DNA from: Pseudomonas sp. DC1.2
Lineage (GTDB): Bacteria; Pseudomonadota; Gammaproteobacteria; Pseudomonadales; Pseudomonadaceae
Length of the DNA stretch: 64,000 nucleotides
Direction of reading: 5' to 3'
NCBI RefSeq assembly: GCF_034351645.1
Contig: NZ_CP133782.1
Location: 4,680,001-4,744,000 of the forward strand
A program made the position numbers and the translations under genes. Shown here piece by piece: positions 56,418 through 64,000 of this stretch. Each line of letters begins with the position of its first letter. Positions within the stretch are counted from its first letter, which is position 1. Below the pieces are notes generated by a model. That model was not told where the DNA came from and made no database searches. It saw only the letters and a program-made list of their open reading frames with translations.

Positions 56418-56449
56418 ACTGTGTATTCCCACGTGGGGAAATACACAGT
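56418..56449. repeat. Long inverted repeat downstream of clpB
   Basis: Arms ACTGTGTATTCCCAC and GTGGGGAAATACACAGT pair over 15 bp with a two-base bulge around a CACGTG centre. It lies 34 bp beyond the clpB stop and is not followed by a T run. Confidence 0.6.
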
Positions 56450-56482
56450 GCAAGGCCTTCTTTTTGCCACTGGCATTACGCC

Positions 56483-59047
56483 TCAGGCAAAGACGATTTC
56501 GTCGTTTTCCACAGTGCCGACAGCTGTATCGCCAGGCATGAAACGACCCGACAGAATCAGCTGCGCCAGCGGGTTTTCGATCCAACGCTGAATCGCTCGT
56601 TTGAGCGGTCGTGCGCCATAGACCGGGTCATAACCCACAGCGATCAATTTATCCATCGCCTCAGGGCTAAGTTCCAACTTTAGCTCTCGTTCGGTCAGAC
56701 GGCTGCGCAGACGACCCAACTGAATCTCGGTGATTCCCGCGATCTGATCCCGCGCCAACGGTTCGAAGATCACGACTTCGTCGACCCGGTTGATGAACTC
56801 CGGCCGAAAGTGCGTGGTCAGCGCATCCATAACTGCCGCGCGTTGCGCTTCACGATCACCCACCAGCTCCTGGATCTGCACCGAACCCAGGTTGGAGGTC
56901 ATGACGATCACGGTATTACGGAAATCCACCGTGCGACCATGACTGTCGGTCAAACGGCCATCTTCCAGGACTTGCAGCAAGATGTTGAACACATCCGGGT
57001 GCGCCTTCTCGACCTCGTCCAGAAGGATTACCGAGTAAGGCTTGCGACGCACCGCCTCAGTCAGGTAGCCGCCCTCCTCATAGCCCACATAGCCCGGCGG
57101 CGCGCCGATCAATCGAGCCACGGAATGTTTCTCCATGAACTCGGACATATCGATACGCACCATCGCCTCTTCGGTATCGAAGAGGAATTCGGCCAGCGCC
57201 TTGCACAACTCGGTTTTACCGACACCGGTCGGGCCGAGGAACATGAACGAGCCACTCGGGCGATTCGGGTCAGACAAACCGGCACGGGAGCGACGCACGG
57301 CATTGGAAACCGCGATCACCGCTTCGTCCTGGCCAATCACGCGCTGGTGCAACAGGCTTTCCATCTTCATCAGTTTGTCGCGCTCGCCCTCGAGCATTTT
57401 CGACACGGGAATACCGGTCCACTTCGACACAACTTCAGCGATCTCTTCTTCAGTCACCTTGCTGCGCAGCAACTGGTTTTCGCTCTTGCCGTGCTGATCG
57501 ACCATTTGCAGACTGCGTTCCAGGTCCGGGATCACCCCGTATTGCAGTTCCGCCATGCGATTAAGGTCGCCTTTGCGGCGGGCTGCTTCCAGTTCCTGAC
57601 GAGACTGTTCGATTTTCTGCTGGATTTGCGCCGAACCCTGGACTTCGGCTTTTTCCGCGTTCCAGATTTCTTCGAGGTCCGAGTATTCACGTTCGAGGCG
57701 AGCGATTTCTTCCTGGAGTTTTTCCAGGCGTTTCATCGCCGCTTCGTCGCTTTCTTTCTTCAGTGCCTGAGACTCAACCTTCAGTTGAATCAGACGGCGT
57801 TCCAGACGGTCCAGCACTTCGGGCTTGGAGTCGATCTCCATGCGGATACGGCTGGCGGCTTCGTCGATCAGGTCGATGGCCTTGTCCGGCAGCTGACGAT
57901 CAGTGATGTAGCGATGGCTAAGCTTGGCCGCCGCGATGATCGCGCCGTCGGTGATCGCGACTTTGTGGTGAACCTCATAGCGTTCTTTCAAACCACGCAG
58001 GATGGCGATGGTGTCTTCTTCGCTTGGCTCTTCCACCAACACTTTCTGGAAACGCCGTTCGAGGGCGGCGTCCTTCTCGATGTACTGGCGGTACTCGTTG
58101 AGCGTAGTCGCGCCCACGCAGTGCAATTCACCGCGAGCCAGTGCTGGCTTGAGCATGTTGCCGGCGTCCATCGAGCCTTCGCCCTTACCGGCGCCGACCA
58201 TGGTGTGCAGTTCGTCGATGAACAGAATGATCTGCCCTTCTTGCTTCGACAATTCATTGAGCAACGACTTGAGGCGTTCTTCAAACTCGCCACGGTACTT
58301 GGCACCGGCAATCAGCGCGCCCATGTCCAGCGACAGCAGACGTTTGCCTTTGAGGCCGTCAGGCACTTCGCCGTTGATGATGCGCTGGGCCAGGCCTTCA
58401 GCAATCGCGGTTTTACCCACACCGGGCTCACCGATCAGCACCGGGTTGTTTTTAGTGCGCCGTTGCAGGACCTGAATCGTCCGGCGAATTTCGTCGTCAC
58501 GACCAATCACCGGATCAAGCTTGCCTTCCTCGGCGCGCTTGGTCAGGTCGACGGTGTACTTATCCAGAGCCTGGCGTGACTCTTCGTGATTGGCGTCATT
58601 TACCGCTTCGCCGCCGCGTAAGTTAGTGATCGCATTTTCCAGCGCTTTTTTGCTGACGCCCTGGCCCAGCAGCAACTTGCCGAGCTTGCTGTTTTCGTCC
58701 ATGGCAGCCAGCAGCACCAGCTCGCTGGAAATGAACTGATCGCCCTTCTGCTGGGCCAGACGGTCGGCCTGGTTGAGCAGGCGCGCCAAATCCTGTGACA
58801 TGTTGACGTCGCCGGTGGGATTCTGGATTTTCGGTAGCTGGTCGAGCTCTTTGGTCAGTTCTTTACGCAGGCTGTTGACGTCAAAGCCAACTTGCATCAA
58901 CAGCGGCTTGATAGAACCACCCTGCTGTTCAAGCATCGCTTGCATCAAGTGCGCGGGCTCAATACCTGGATGATCAAGGCCGACCGCCAGGGATTGGGCA
59001 TCGGACAACGCTAATTGCAGCTTGCTGGTTAAACGGTCTATACGCAT
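56483..59047 (-). CDS. clpB: ClpB disaggregase
   Basis: The 854-residue Hsp104-family hexamer resolubilises aggregates with DnaK. It has an N-domain ('[21 protein letters not shown]'), NBD1 with Walker A '[13 protein letters not shown]', and the coiled-coil middle domain (about 400-530). NBD2 has Walker A '[17 protein letters not shown]'. There is no ClpP-docking IGF/L loop expected in this family. A sigma-32 promoter precedes it. Confidence 0.97.
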   Translation of the reverse strand: MRIDRLTSKLQLALSDAQSLAVGLDHPGIEPAHLMQAMLEQQGGSIKPLLMQVGFDVNSLRKELTKELDQLPKIQNPTGDVNMSQDLARLLNQADRLAQQKGDQFISSELVLLAAMDENSKLGKLLLGQGVSKKALENAITNLRGGEAVNDANHEESRQALDKYTVDLTKRAEEGKLDPVIGRDDEIRRTIQVLQRRTKNNPVLIGEPGVGKTAIAEGLAQRIINGEVPDGLKGKRLLSLDMGALIAGAKYRGEFEERLKSLLNELSKQEGQIILFIDELHTMVGAGKGEGSMDAGNMLKPALARGELHCVGATTLNEYRQYIEKDAALERRFQKVLVEEPSEEDTIAILRGLKERYEVHHKVAITDGAIIAAAKLSHRYITDRQLPDKAIDLIDEAASRIRMEIDSKPEVLDRLERRLIQLKVESQALKKESDEAAMKRLEKLQEEIARLEREYSDLEEIWNAEKAEVQGSAQIQQKIEQSRQELEAARRKGDLNRMAELQYGVIPDLERSLQMVDQHGKSENQLLRSKVTEEEIAEVVSKWTGIPVSKMLEGERDKLMKMESLLHQRVIGQDEAVIAVSNAVRRSRAGLSDPNRPSGSFMFLGPTGVGKTELCKALAEFLFDTEEAMVRIDMSEFMEKHSVARLIGAPPGYVGYEEGGYLTEAVRRKPYSVILLDEVEKAHPDVFNILLQVLEDGRLTDSHGRTVDFRNTVIVMTSNLGSVQIQELVGDREAQRAAVMDALTTHFRPEFINRVDEVVIFEPLARDQIAGITEIQLGRLRSRLTERELKLELSPEAMDKLIAVGYDPVYGARPLKRAIQRWIENPLAQLILSGRFMPGDTAVGTVENDEIVFA

Positions 59048-59120
59048 GGGTCACCTTCCTTTTGAGCAGGCCGGACCAAAGAAACCATCCTGAATGAAGA
59101 AGCCTGCCGGATACCTCACT

Positions 59121-59148
59121 AGATGTGGTCGATTCTGGGAGATTCAAG
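59121..59148 (-). promoter_or_regulatory. Sigma-32 heat-shock promoter of clpB
   Basis: The minus strand reads CTTGAA (59143-59148), a 14-bp spacer and CCACATCT (59121-59128), one base from the CCCCATNT consensus. It lies about 75 bp before the clpB start, between pgeF and clpB, so clpB can be induced apart from the upstream genes. Confidence 0.85.
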
Positions 59149-59193
59149 CGTTATGACGTTGATGCAGGTCAGACAACTCTAGAGTTCGTGGAC

Positions 59194-59919
59194 TCAGCGC
59201 GACAACCAGACAAGGGAAGCGAACCGACCGGTACGTGGACTGCGGCGGTAAGAAAAGAAGCGAGGATCGGTCACGGTGCATAAACCGCCACCATACACAG
59301 CGGTGACTCCTTGAACAGCGAGACGCAAACGCGCCAGCTCATAGATGTCCGCCATGAATTTGCCGGCATTCTGACTCGGGACGAAGGCTTTGGCGGCTTC
59401 AGGCAACTGCTGGAGGAAGACGTCGCGCACTTCCGGACCGACTTCAAAGGCTTGCGGGCCGATGGCAGGGCCGAGCCAGACCAGCACCTCTTCCGGCGCC
59501 ACGGCCAGACTGTCGAGGGTCGCTTCCAGCACACCCGCCGCCAACCCGCGCCAACCGGCATGGGCAGCGGCAACGCGAGTGCCGGCGCGGTCGCAAAACA
59601 ATGCGGGCAAGCAATCCGCAGTCATCGCCGCGCAGGCGACCCCGGGGGTTGCCGTCCAACTGGCATCGGCAGTCGCTACCCGGCCTGGATCAGCAGGCGC
59701 CACGACGATGCCGTGAACCTGCTGCAACCAGGCCGGTTGAATAGAAAAATGATCGGTGAGGCGACGGCGATTTTCAGCGACAGCTTGAGGGTTGTCATCG
59801 ACGTGATCGCCGAGGTTGAGGCTGTCGAACGGCGCCAGACTGACGCCGCCCGCACGGGTGGTGACGCAGGCTTTCACCCCGGCCGGCGCAGGCCAGTCAG
59901 GAATCAGCCAATCACTCAT
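59194..59919 (-). CDS. pgeF: Peptidoglycan editing factor PgeF (YfiH, DUF152)
   Basis: The 241-residue protein carries the Cys/His metal or catalytic residues in 'TADCLPALFCDRAGTRVAAAHAGWRG' (in part). YfiH-family enzymes were called polyphenol oxidases or laccases; E. coli YfiH removes wrong amino acids from UDP-MurNAc precursors, and human FAMIN is a homolog. The start overlaps the rluD stop by four bases (ATGA). Confidence 0.93.
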   Translation of the reverse strand: MSDWLIPDWPAPAGVKACVTTRAGGVSLAPFDSLNLGDHVDDNPQAVAENRRRLTDHFSIQPAWLQQVHGIVVAPADPGRVATADASWTATPGVACAAMTADCLPALFCDRAGTRVAAAHAGWRGLAAGVLEATLDSLAVAPEEVLVWLGPAIGPQAFEVGPEVRDVFLQQLPEAAKAFVPSQNAGKFMADIYELARLRLAVQGVTAVYGGGLCTVTDPRFFSYRRSPRTGRFASLVWLSR

Positions 59920-60878
59920 CCGATGAACGCCTCGCGATCTTGCTTGAGCAGCGTGAGCAACCAGACAAAATCGTCCGGCAGCGGCGATTCCCAGCTCATG
60001 CGTTTACCGGTCGTCGGATGATCCAGCTCCAGGAAGCGTGCATGCAGTGCCTGACGCGGGAACGCCTTCAGCGATTCGACCATGGTCACACTCGCGGCCG
60101 GCGGGATGCGGAAACGACCGCCATAGGCGGGATCTCCGACCAACGGGAAGTTAATGTGAGACATGTGTACGCGAATCTGGTGCGTGCGACCGGTTTCCAA
60201 TTTCACCCGAACGTGGGTGTGGGAGCGGAAACGCTCGAGCACGCGGTAATGGCTGACAGCCTGCTTGCCACCTTCCATCACCGCCATGCGCTGGCGTTGC
60301 TGGCCGTGACGACCGATCGGCGCATTGATCTTGCCGCCGGCGGTGACCACACCAATCACGATGCACTCGTAGATCCGGCTGACGCTACGGCTCTGCAACT
60401 GTGTTACCAGTTGCGTCTGCGCCTGAATGGTCTTGGCCACCACCATCAGACCGGTGGTGTCCTTGTCCAGACGATGCACGATGCCAGCGCGAGGCACATT
60501 GATAATGTCCGGCACGTGGTGCAGCAGGGCGTTAAGCAAGGTGCCATCAGCATGACCGGCAGCCGGGTGTACCACCAGGCCCGCAGGCTTGTTGATGACC
60601 AGGATGTCGTCGTCTTCGTAGACGATGTCCAGTTCGATGTCTTGAGCGATCCATTCGCCTTGAGCTTCCTGCTCGGCATTAAGCTCAAGAATGGCGCCAC
60701 CATGAACAATGTCTCGCGGGCGGATTACCGCCCCATCCACAGTCAGGCGGCCGTCTTTGATCCAGGCGGAAAGGCGCGAGCGCGAGTGCTCAGCGAATAA
60801 TTGTGCGGCGACTTGATCGAGGCGTTGGCCGCCCAATTCGGACGGCACCTCTGCGCTAAGTTCAATTTTATCGGACAT
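59916..60878 (-). CDS. rluD: 23S rRNA pseudouridine synthase RluD
   Basis: The 320-residue synthase modifies U1911, U1915 and U1917 in helix 69 of 23S rRNA. An N-terminal S4 domain ('[20 protein letters not shown]') is followed by the catalytic Asp in '[20 protein letters not shown]' and the RluD-type C-terminus. The ATG at 60878 ('MSDKIEL') is chosen; an in-frame start seven codons upstream is less typical. It is divergent from bamD and coupled to pgeF, an arrangement conserved in gammaproteobacteria. Confidence 0.96.
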   Translation of the reverse strand: MSDKIELSAEVPSELGGQRLDQVAAQLFAEHSRSRLSAWIKDGRLTVDGAVIRPRDIVHGGAILELNAEQEAQGEWIAQDIELDIVYEDDDILVINKPAGLVVHPAAGHADGTLLNALLHHVPDIINVPRAGIVHRLDKDTTGLMVVAKTIQAQTQLVTQLQSRSVSRIYECIVIGVVTAGGKINAPIGRHGQQRQRMAVMEGGKQAVSHYRVLERFRSHTHVRVKLETGRTHQIRVHMSHINFPLVGDPAYGGRFRIPPAASVTMVESLKAFPRQALHARFLELDHPTTGKRMSWESPLPDDFVWLLTLLKQDREAFIG

Positions 60879-61029
60879 GCTCAGACTAGGCGTCGGCACA
60901 GCCTTTGGTTTCGGCTGCGCGCTTGTGGTTAAATACGGCGTCTTTTGCCCCGAGGCTATTCAACGGGGCGCTCATCATAACAGGACGGCCCCGCCCAAGA
61001 CAGCGGCCGTCATAGGGACGCAAGCCGCC

Positions 61030-62052
61030 ATGCAAGTGAAACACCTGCTGCTGATCGCCATCCTCGCATTGACCGCTGCTTGCTCATCGAAGGAAGTCGT
61101 AGACGAAAACCTGAGCGAAGTTGAGCTGTACCAGCAGGCTCAGACCGATCTGGACAATAACAGCTACACCAGCGCCACAGCGAAGCTGAAGGCTCTGGAG
61201 TCGCGTTATCCATTCGGCCGGTACGCCGATCAGGCTCAACTCGAGCTCATCTACGCCAACTACAAGAACGCCGAGCCTGAGGCTGCAAAGTCTGCCGCTG
61301 AGCGTTTCATTCGTTTGCATCCGCAGCATCCGAACGTGGATTACGCGTACTACCTCAAGGGCCTGACCTCTTTCGACCAGGACGTTGGCCTGCTGGCGCG
61401 CTTCCTGCCGCTGGACATGACCAAGCGTGACCCGGGCGCTGCCCGCGACTCATACAACGAGTTCGCACAGCTCACCAGCCGCTACCCCAACAGCCGCTAC
61501 TCGCCGGACGCCAAGCAGCGCATGATTTATTTGCGCAACCTGCTGGCGTCCTACGAGATCCACGTCGCCGACTACTATTTGACCCGTCAGGCGTATGTCG
61601 CCGCCGCGAACCGCGGTCGTTATGTCGTGGAGAACTTCCAGGAAACCCCATCGGTCGGTGACGGCCTGGCGGTGATGGTGGAGTCCTATCAGCGCCTGCA
61701 CCTGGACGAACTGGCTAACACCAGCCTCGAAACCCTGAAGCTCAACTTCCCGAACCACCCAAGCCTGGTGGACGGTCAGTTCAAGCCATCGGTCGCCGAA
61801 GCTGATAACCGTTCGTGGTTGAGCAAGGTCACCTTGGGCATGATCGAATCCCGTCCGCCGCTGCCGCCGGGCGAAACCCGCGCCAACCAAGACGTGCAGA
61901 AGCAGTTCCAGGACGCCAAGGACGCGATTCCCAGCGATCTCAAGCCTAAAGATGGCAACGGCGATGCCGTCGAAGAAGAGCAGCACGAAGCGGAAGGCAA
62001 CAACAGCGACCGTTCCTGGTTCAGCTACATGACCTTCGGCGTGTTCGACTGA
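61030..62052 (+). CDS. bamD: Outer-membrane assembly lipoprotein BamD
   Basis: The 340-residue essential lipoprotein of the BAM complex has a lipobox 'LTAA-C' with Cys18. Five TPR-like repeats follow ('[20 protein letters not shown]', '[18 protein letters not shown]', '[20 protein letters not shown]'). The C-terminal extension of about 90 residues is acidic ('[19 protein letters not shown]') and longer than in E. coli (245 aa), as I recall for Pseudomonas ComL. The ATG at 61030 gives the signal peptide; a longer frame over the rluD promoter is rejected. Confidence 0.96.
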   Translation: MQVKHLLLIAILALTAACSSKEVVDENLSEVELYQQAQTDLDNNSYTSATAKLKALESRYPFGRYADQAQLELIYANYKNAEPEAAKSAAERFIRLHPQHPNVDYAYYLKGLTSFDQDVGLLARFLPLDMTKRDPGAARDSYNEFAQLTSRYPNSRYSPDAKQRMIYLRNLLASYEIHVADYYLTRQAYVAAANRGRYVVENFQETPSVGDGLAVMVESYQRLHLDELANTSLETLKLNFPNHPSLVDGQFKPSVAEADNRSWLSKVTLGMIESRPPLPPGETRANQDVQKQFQDAKDAIPSDLKPKDGNGDAVEEEQHEAEGNNSDRSWFSYMTFGVFD

Positions 62053-62070
62053 TACCGCAACTCATGCAAA

Positions 62071-62098
62071 AAGGGAGACTCTCGAGTCTCCCTTTTTT
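62071..62098 (+). terminator. bamD terminator
   Basis: A perfect 10-bp stem AAGGGAGACT/AGTCTCCCTT with loop CTCG is followed by a run of T residues. Confidence 0.93.
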
Positions 62099-62190
62099 AT
62101 GGCCATTTTTTAGGGCGCACGCTTATTACGCTGTGCGCTGGTCATGTCCTTGGATAAACTGCCAGCTCACTCGTCAAAAAGCAGCTCACC

Positions 62191-62424
62191 ATGCTTCGTT
62201 TAGTGTTCTGGATCGTCCTGATTGCCGCTGCGGTATGGTTTTGGCGAAAATTCAAGGGCTCGGCGTCTGCCAGCCGTCCCTCCGCAGAACTGGAAGCAGC
62301 CCCCATGGTTCGTTGCGCCCACTGCGGTGTACACCTGCCCCGCGACCGGGCGCTCAGCCTTCAACAACAGTGGTATTGCAGCCAGGCTCACCTTGAGCAA
62401 GGCCCGGGCACCCGTGATCGCTGA
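62191..62424 (+). CDS. PP0621-family small membrane-anchored zinc-ribbon protein
   Basis: The 77-residue protein has one N-terminal helix ('LVFWIVLIAAAVWFWRKF') and a treble-clef-like 'VRCAHCGVHLPRDRALSLQQQWYCSQAH' motif (in part) with three Cys and a His as likely zinc ligands. It matches the PP0621 family found before pilS in pseudomonads; the function is unknown. It overlaps or abuts the pilS start, so co-expression with pilS is likely. Confidence 0.85.
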   Translation: MLRLVFWIVLIAAAVWFWRKFKGSASASRPSAELEAAPMVRCAHCGVHLPRDRALSLQQQWYCSQAHLEQGPGTRDR

Positions 62425-64000
62425 TTCCAATAGCGTCGCCAGCAAACAGGCACAGCGACTGCTGCGCCTCTACCATCTTTACCGCTTAAGCATCGGCATC
62501 ACGCTGGTGCTACTGATCTCCAGCAACATGGACAACCAGTTGCTGACGTTCTCCAATGGCAATTTGCTGCGCAATGGCAGTTGGTTCTACCTGGTGTTGA
62601 ATATCCTGCTGGTGGTGTTCATGGAGAACATCCGGCGCCCAGTGCAACTGTTCAGCCTCGCCCTGACCGATGTGTTGCTGCTCAGTGGCTTGTTCTATGC
62701 GGCGGGCGGTGCCGCCAGTGCCGTTGGCAATTTGCTGATCGTGTCGGTGGCCATCGGCAACACCCTGTTGCGCGGAAGGATCGGCCTGCTTATTGCCGCA
62801 GTCGCCGCACTGGGCATCGTCGGCTTGAGCTTCCTCCTGAGTTTCAGTCGCCCCATCAGCCCCAACGACTACCTGCAAGCCGGCACCCTAGGCGCGCTGT
62901 GCTTCGCCGCCGCGTTACTGGTGCAGGGGTTGATCCGGCGCCTGGAAGTCAGCGAGCACCTTGCCGAGCAGCGAGCCAGCGAAGTGCTCGGGCTGGAAGT
63001 GCTCAATGCGCTGATCTTGCAACGCATGCGTACCGGCATCCTGGTGCTCGATGACCAGCGACGAGTACGACTGGCCAACCACAGCGCCCTGACCTTGCTT
63101 GGCCAGGACCGTCTCGACGGCGAAATAATCGATGACTATTCGCCGGCCTTGGTTGATCGTCTGCAATTGTGGTTCAGCAATCCGACCTTGCGCCCGCAAA
63201 CCTTGAAAATCGCGGGCTCGGGACTGGAACTGCAACCGAGCTTCATTTCGCTCGACCAGGGCCCGCGCCACCAAACGCTGGTCTTTCTCGAAGACTTGGC
63301 GCAGGTCACTCAACAAGCCCAACAACTGAAACTTGTTGCCCTCGGGCGTCTCACTGCCAGTATCGCCCATGAGATACGCAACCCACTGGGCGCCATCAGC
63401 CATGCCGCTCAGTTGCTGTATGAGTCCGAGGAACTGACCAGCGCCGATCGACGCTTAAGCCAAATTGTTCAAGACCACTCCCAGCGAATGAACCGTGTGA
63501 TCGAAAACGTCCTGCAACTGTCCCGCCGCCAGCAAACAACGCCGCAACGGCTGGATCTGCCACCGTGGCTGGAGCAGTTCGTCACCCAGGCCCGTGAGCA
63601 AGCCCGAGAGGGTCAGCACATTCACCTGAACATCGGCTCGGGAAACATCACAACTTTGATGGACCCGAACCAGTTGACGCAGATTCTCGATAATTTGTTG
63701 CGCAATGCCTGGCGTCATGGCGCGATGAGCGCGGGCCCCGCCGAGGTCTGGCTTGAGTTATTTATCGACCCCAACAGCCTGCTGCCAGTCCTTGAAGTGC
63801 TAGACAACGGCCCCGGTGTGGCGCCGGACCAGCAGGTTCATTTGTTTGAACCGTTCTTCACCACCAGCAGCCAAGGCACAGGCCTGGGACTTTATCTGTC
63901 CCGTGAGCTGTGCGAAAGCAACCAGGCCCGCCTAGACTTCAAACCACGCCAAGATGGCGGCTGCTTCCGCATCACTTTTGCGCACGGACGGAAACAAAGT
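62414..64000 (+). CDS. pilS: Sensor histidine kinase PilS (3' end at window edge)
   Basis: 529 codons are present, open to the last base; by comparison with the remembered P. aeruginosa PilS the stop should be the next codon or nearly so. Six membrane helices at the N-terminus precede a PAS-like region ('RMRTGILVLDDQRRVRLANHSALTLL'), HisKA with phospho-His in 'ASIAHEIRNPLGAISHAAQLL' and HATPase boxes 'LDNLLRNAWRHG', 'GTGLGLYLSRELCESNQA'. It phosphorylates PilR to activate pilA. The start is GTG 62414, or TTG 62393 in frame; both overlap the previous gene. Confidence 0.93.
   Translation, partial: MIADSNSVASKQAQRLLRLYHLYRLSIGITLVLLISSNMDNQLLTFSNGNLLRNGSWFYLVLNILLVVFMENIRRPVQLFSLALTDVLLLSGLFYAAGGAASAVGNLLIVSVAIGNTLLRGRIGLLIAAVAALGIVGLSFLLSFSRPISPNDYLQAGTLGALCFAAALLVQGLIRRLEVSEHLAEQRASEVLGLEVLNALILQRMRTGILVLDDQRRVRLANHSALTLLGQDRLDGEIIDDYSPALVDRLQLWFSNPTLRPQTLKIAGSGLELQPSFISLDQGPRHQTLVFLEDLAQVTQQAQQLKLVALGRLTASIAHEIRNPLGAISHAAQLLYESEELTSADRRLSQIVQDHSQRMNRVIENVLQLSRRQQTTPQRLDLPPWLEQFVTQAREQAREGQHIHLNIGSGNITTLMDPNQLTQILDNLLRNAWRHGAMSAGPAEVWLELFIDPNSLLPVLEVLDNGPGVAPDQQVHLFEPFFTTSSQGTGLGLYLSRELCESNQARLDFKPRQDGGCFRITFAHGRKQS

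Noticed and set aside
56810..58579. 589-codon plus-strand frame opposite clpB
   Set aside because: Antisense to highly conserved clpB; His/Phe/Leu-rich nonsense composition.

Overview
The window is a stretch of the chromosome of a fluorescent pseudomonad (Pseudomonas fluorescens group). The evidence is the Pseudomonas-type 16S rRNA, the cbrX-cbrA-cbrB-crcZ-pcnB locus, the PrrF iron sRNA, the pilABCD cluster and pilS, DUF3094 and PP0621 small proteins, and REP sequences of the 'gggagcgag..gctcgc' type. Gene order from the 16S gene to the BON-domain gene (1 to about 42.7 kb) follows, as far as I remember, the block around PA4690-PA4739 of P. aeruginosa PAO1. The order from pilA to pilS (43.0-64 kb) follows PA4525-PA4546. 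The window therefore spans one junction between two ancestral blocks near 42.7-43.0 kb.

Layout. 1-1.25 kb: the 5' part of a 16S rRNA gene (minus strand) with boxA and three tandem promoters. 1.25-7.3 kb (minus): methionine-sulfoxide repair (msrPQ), phosphatidylserine synthase (pssA), and branched-chain amino acid genes ilvI-ilvH-ilvC. 7.6-15 kb: a DUF4124 protein, YqcC, the PBP1b activator LpoP and PBP1b itself, a phosphotransferase/kinase fusion, a pentapeptide protein, a TfoX-C protein and a cNMP-binding protein. 15.0-19.2 kb: iron region with PrrF sRNA, a ChaN lipoprotein, the heme ABC transporter HmuTUV and a divergent Rieske protein. 19.2-22.9 kb: sfsA, an aminotransferase, dksA and gluQRS. 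22.9-32.7 kb: the CbrAB/CrcZ carbon-catabolite control locus, pcnB, folK, panBCD. 32.9-42.7 kb: pgi, acs, a DUF2236 protein, an rRNA methyltransferase, a large AsmA-like DUF748 protein and small secreted proteins. 43.0-48.3 kb: type IV pilus genes pilA (minus) and pilBCD, followed by coaE and yacG. 48.3-54.4 kb: an ECF-type permease, DUF1780, MOSC, DUF3094, type II NADH dehydrogenase, a chemoreceptor, and a tRNA Asn-Pro-Lys-Pro cluster. 54.9-64 kb: a secreted orphan, clpB, pgeF, rluD, bamD, a PP0621 protein and pilS, which runs off the end.

Regulation is unusually readable. There are rRNA/tRNA promoters with TTGACA-like/16 bp/TAGAAT-like architecture and GC-rich discriminators. There is a Fur-overlapped promoter at prrF, sigma-54 promoters at crcZ (with an exact CbrB enhancer palindrome) and pilA, a sigma-28 promoter at the chemoreceptor, and a sigma-32 promoter at clpB.

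I found no prophage, insertion sequence, CRISPR array, integrase, defence island or biosynthetic cluster. Almost everything is core genome, and I do not see a convincing undescribed system. The better leads are individual oddities: the kinase fusion next to PBP1b, the altered cNMP pocket next to prrF, GTAACA repeats before panB, and a secreted orphan with no recognised domain. All family names come from reading motifs and remembered gene order, not from searches.
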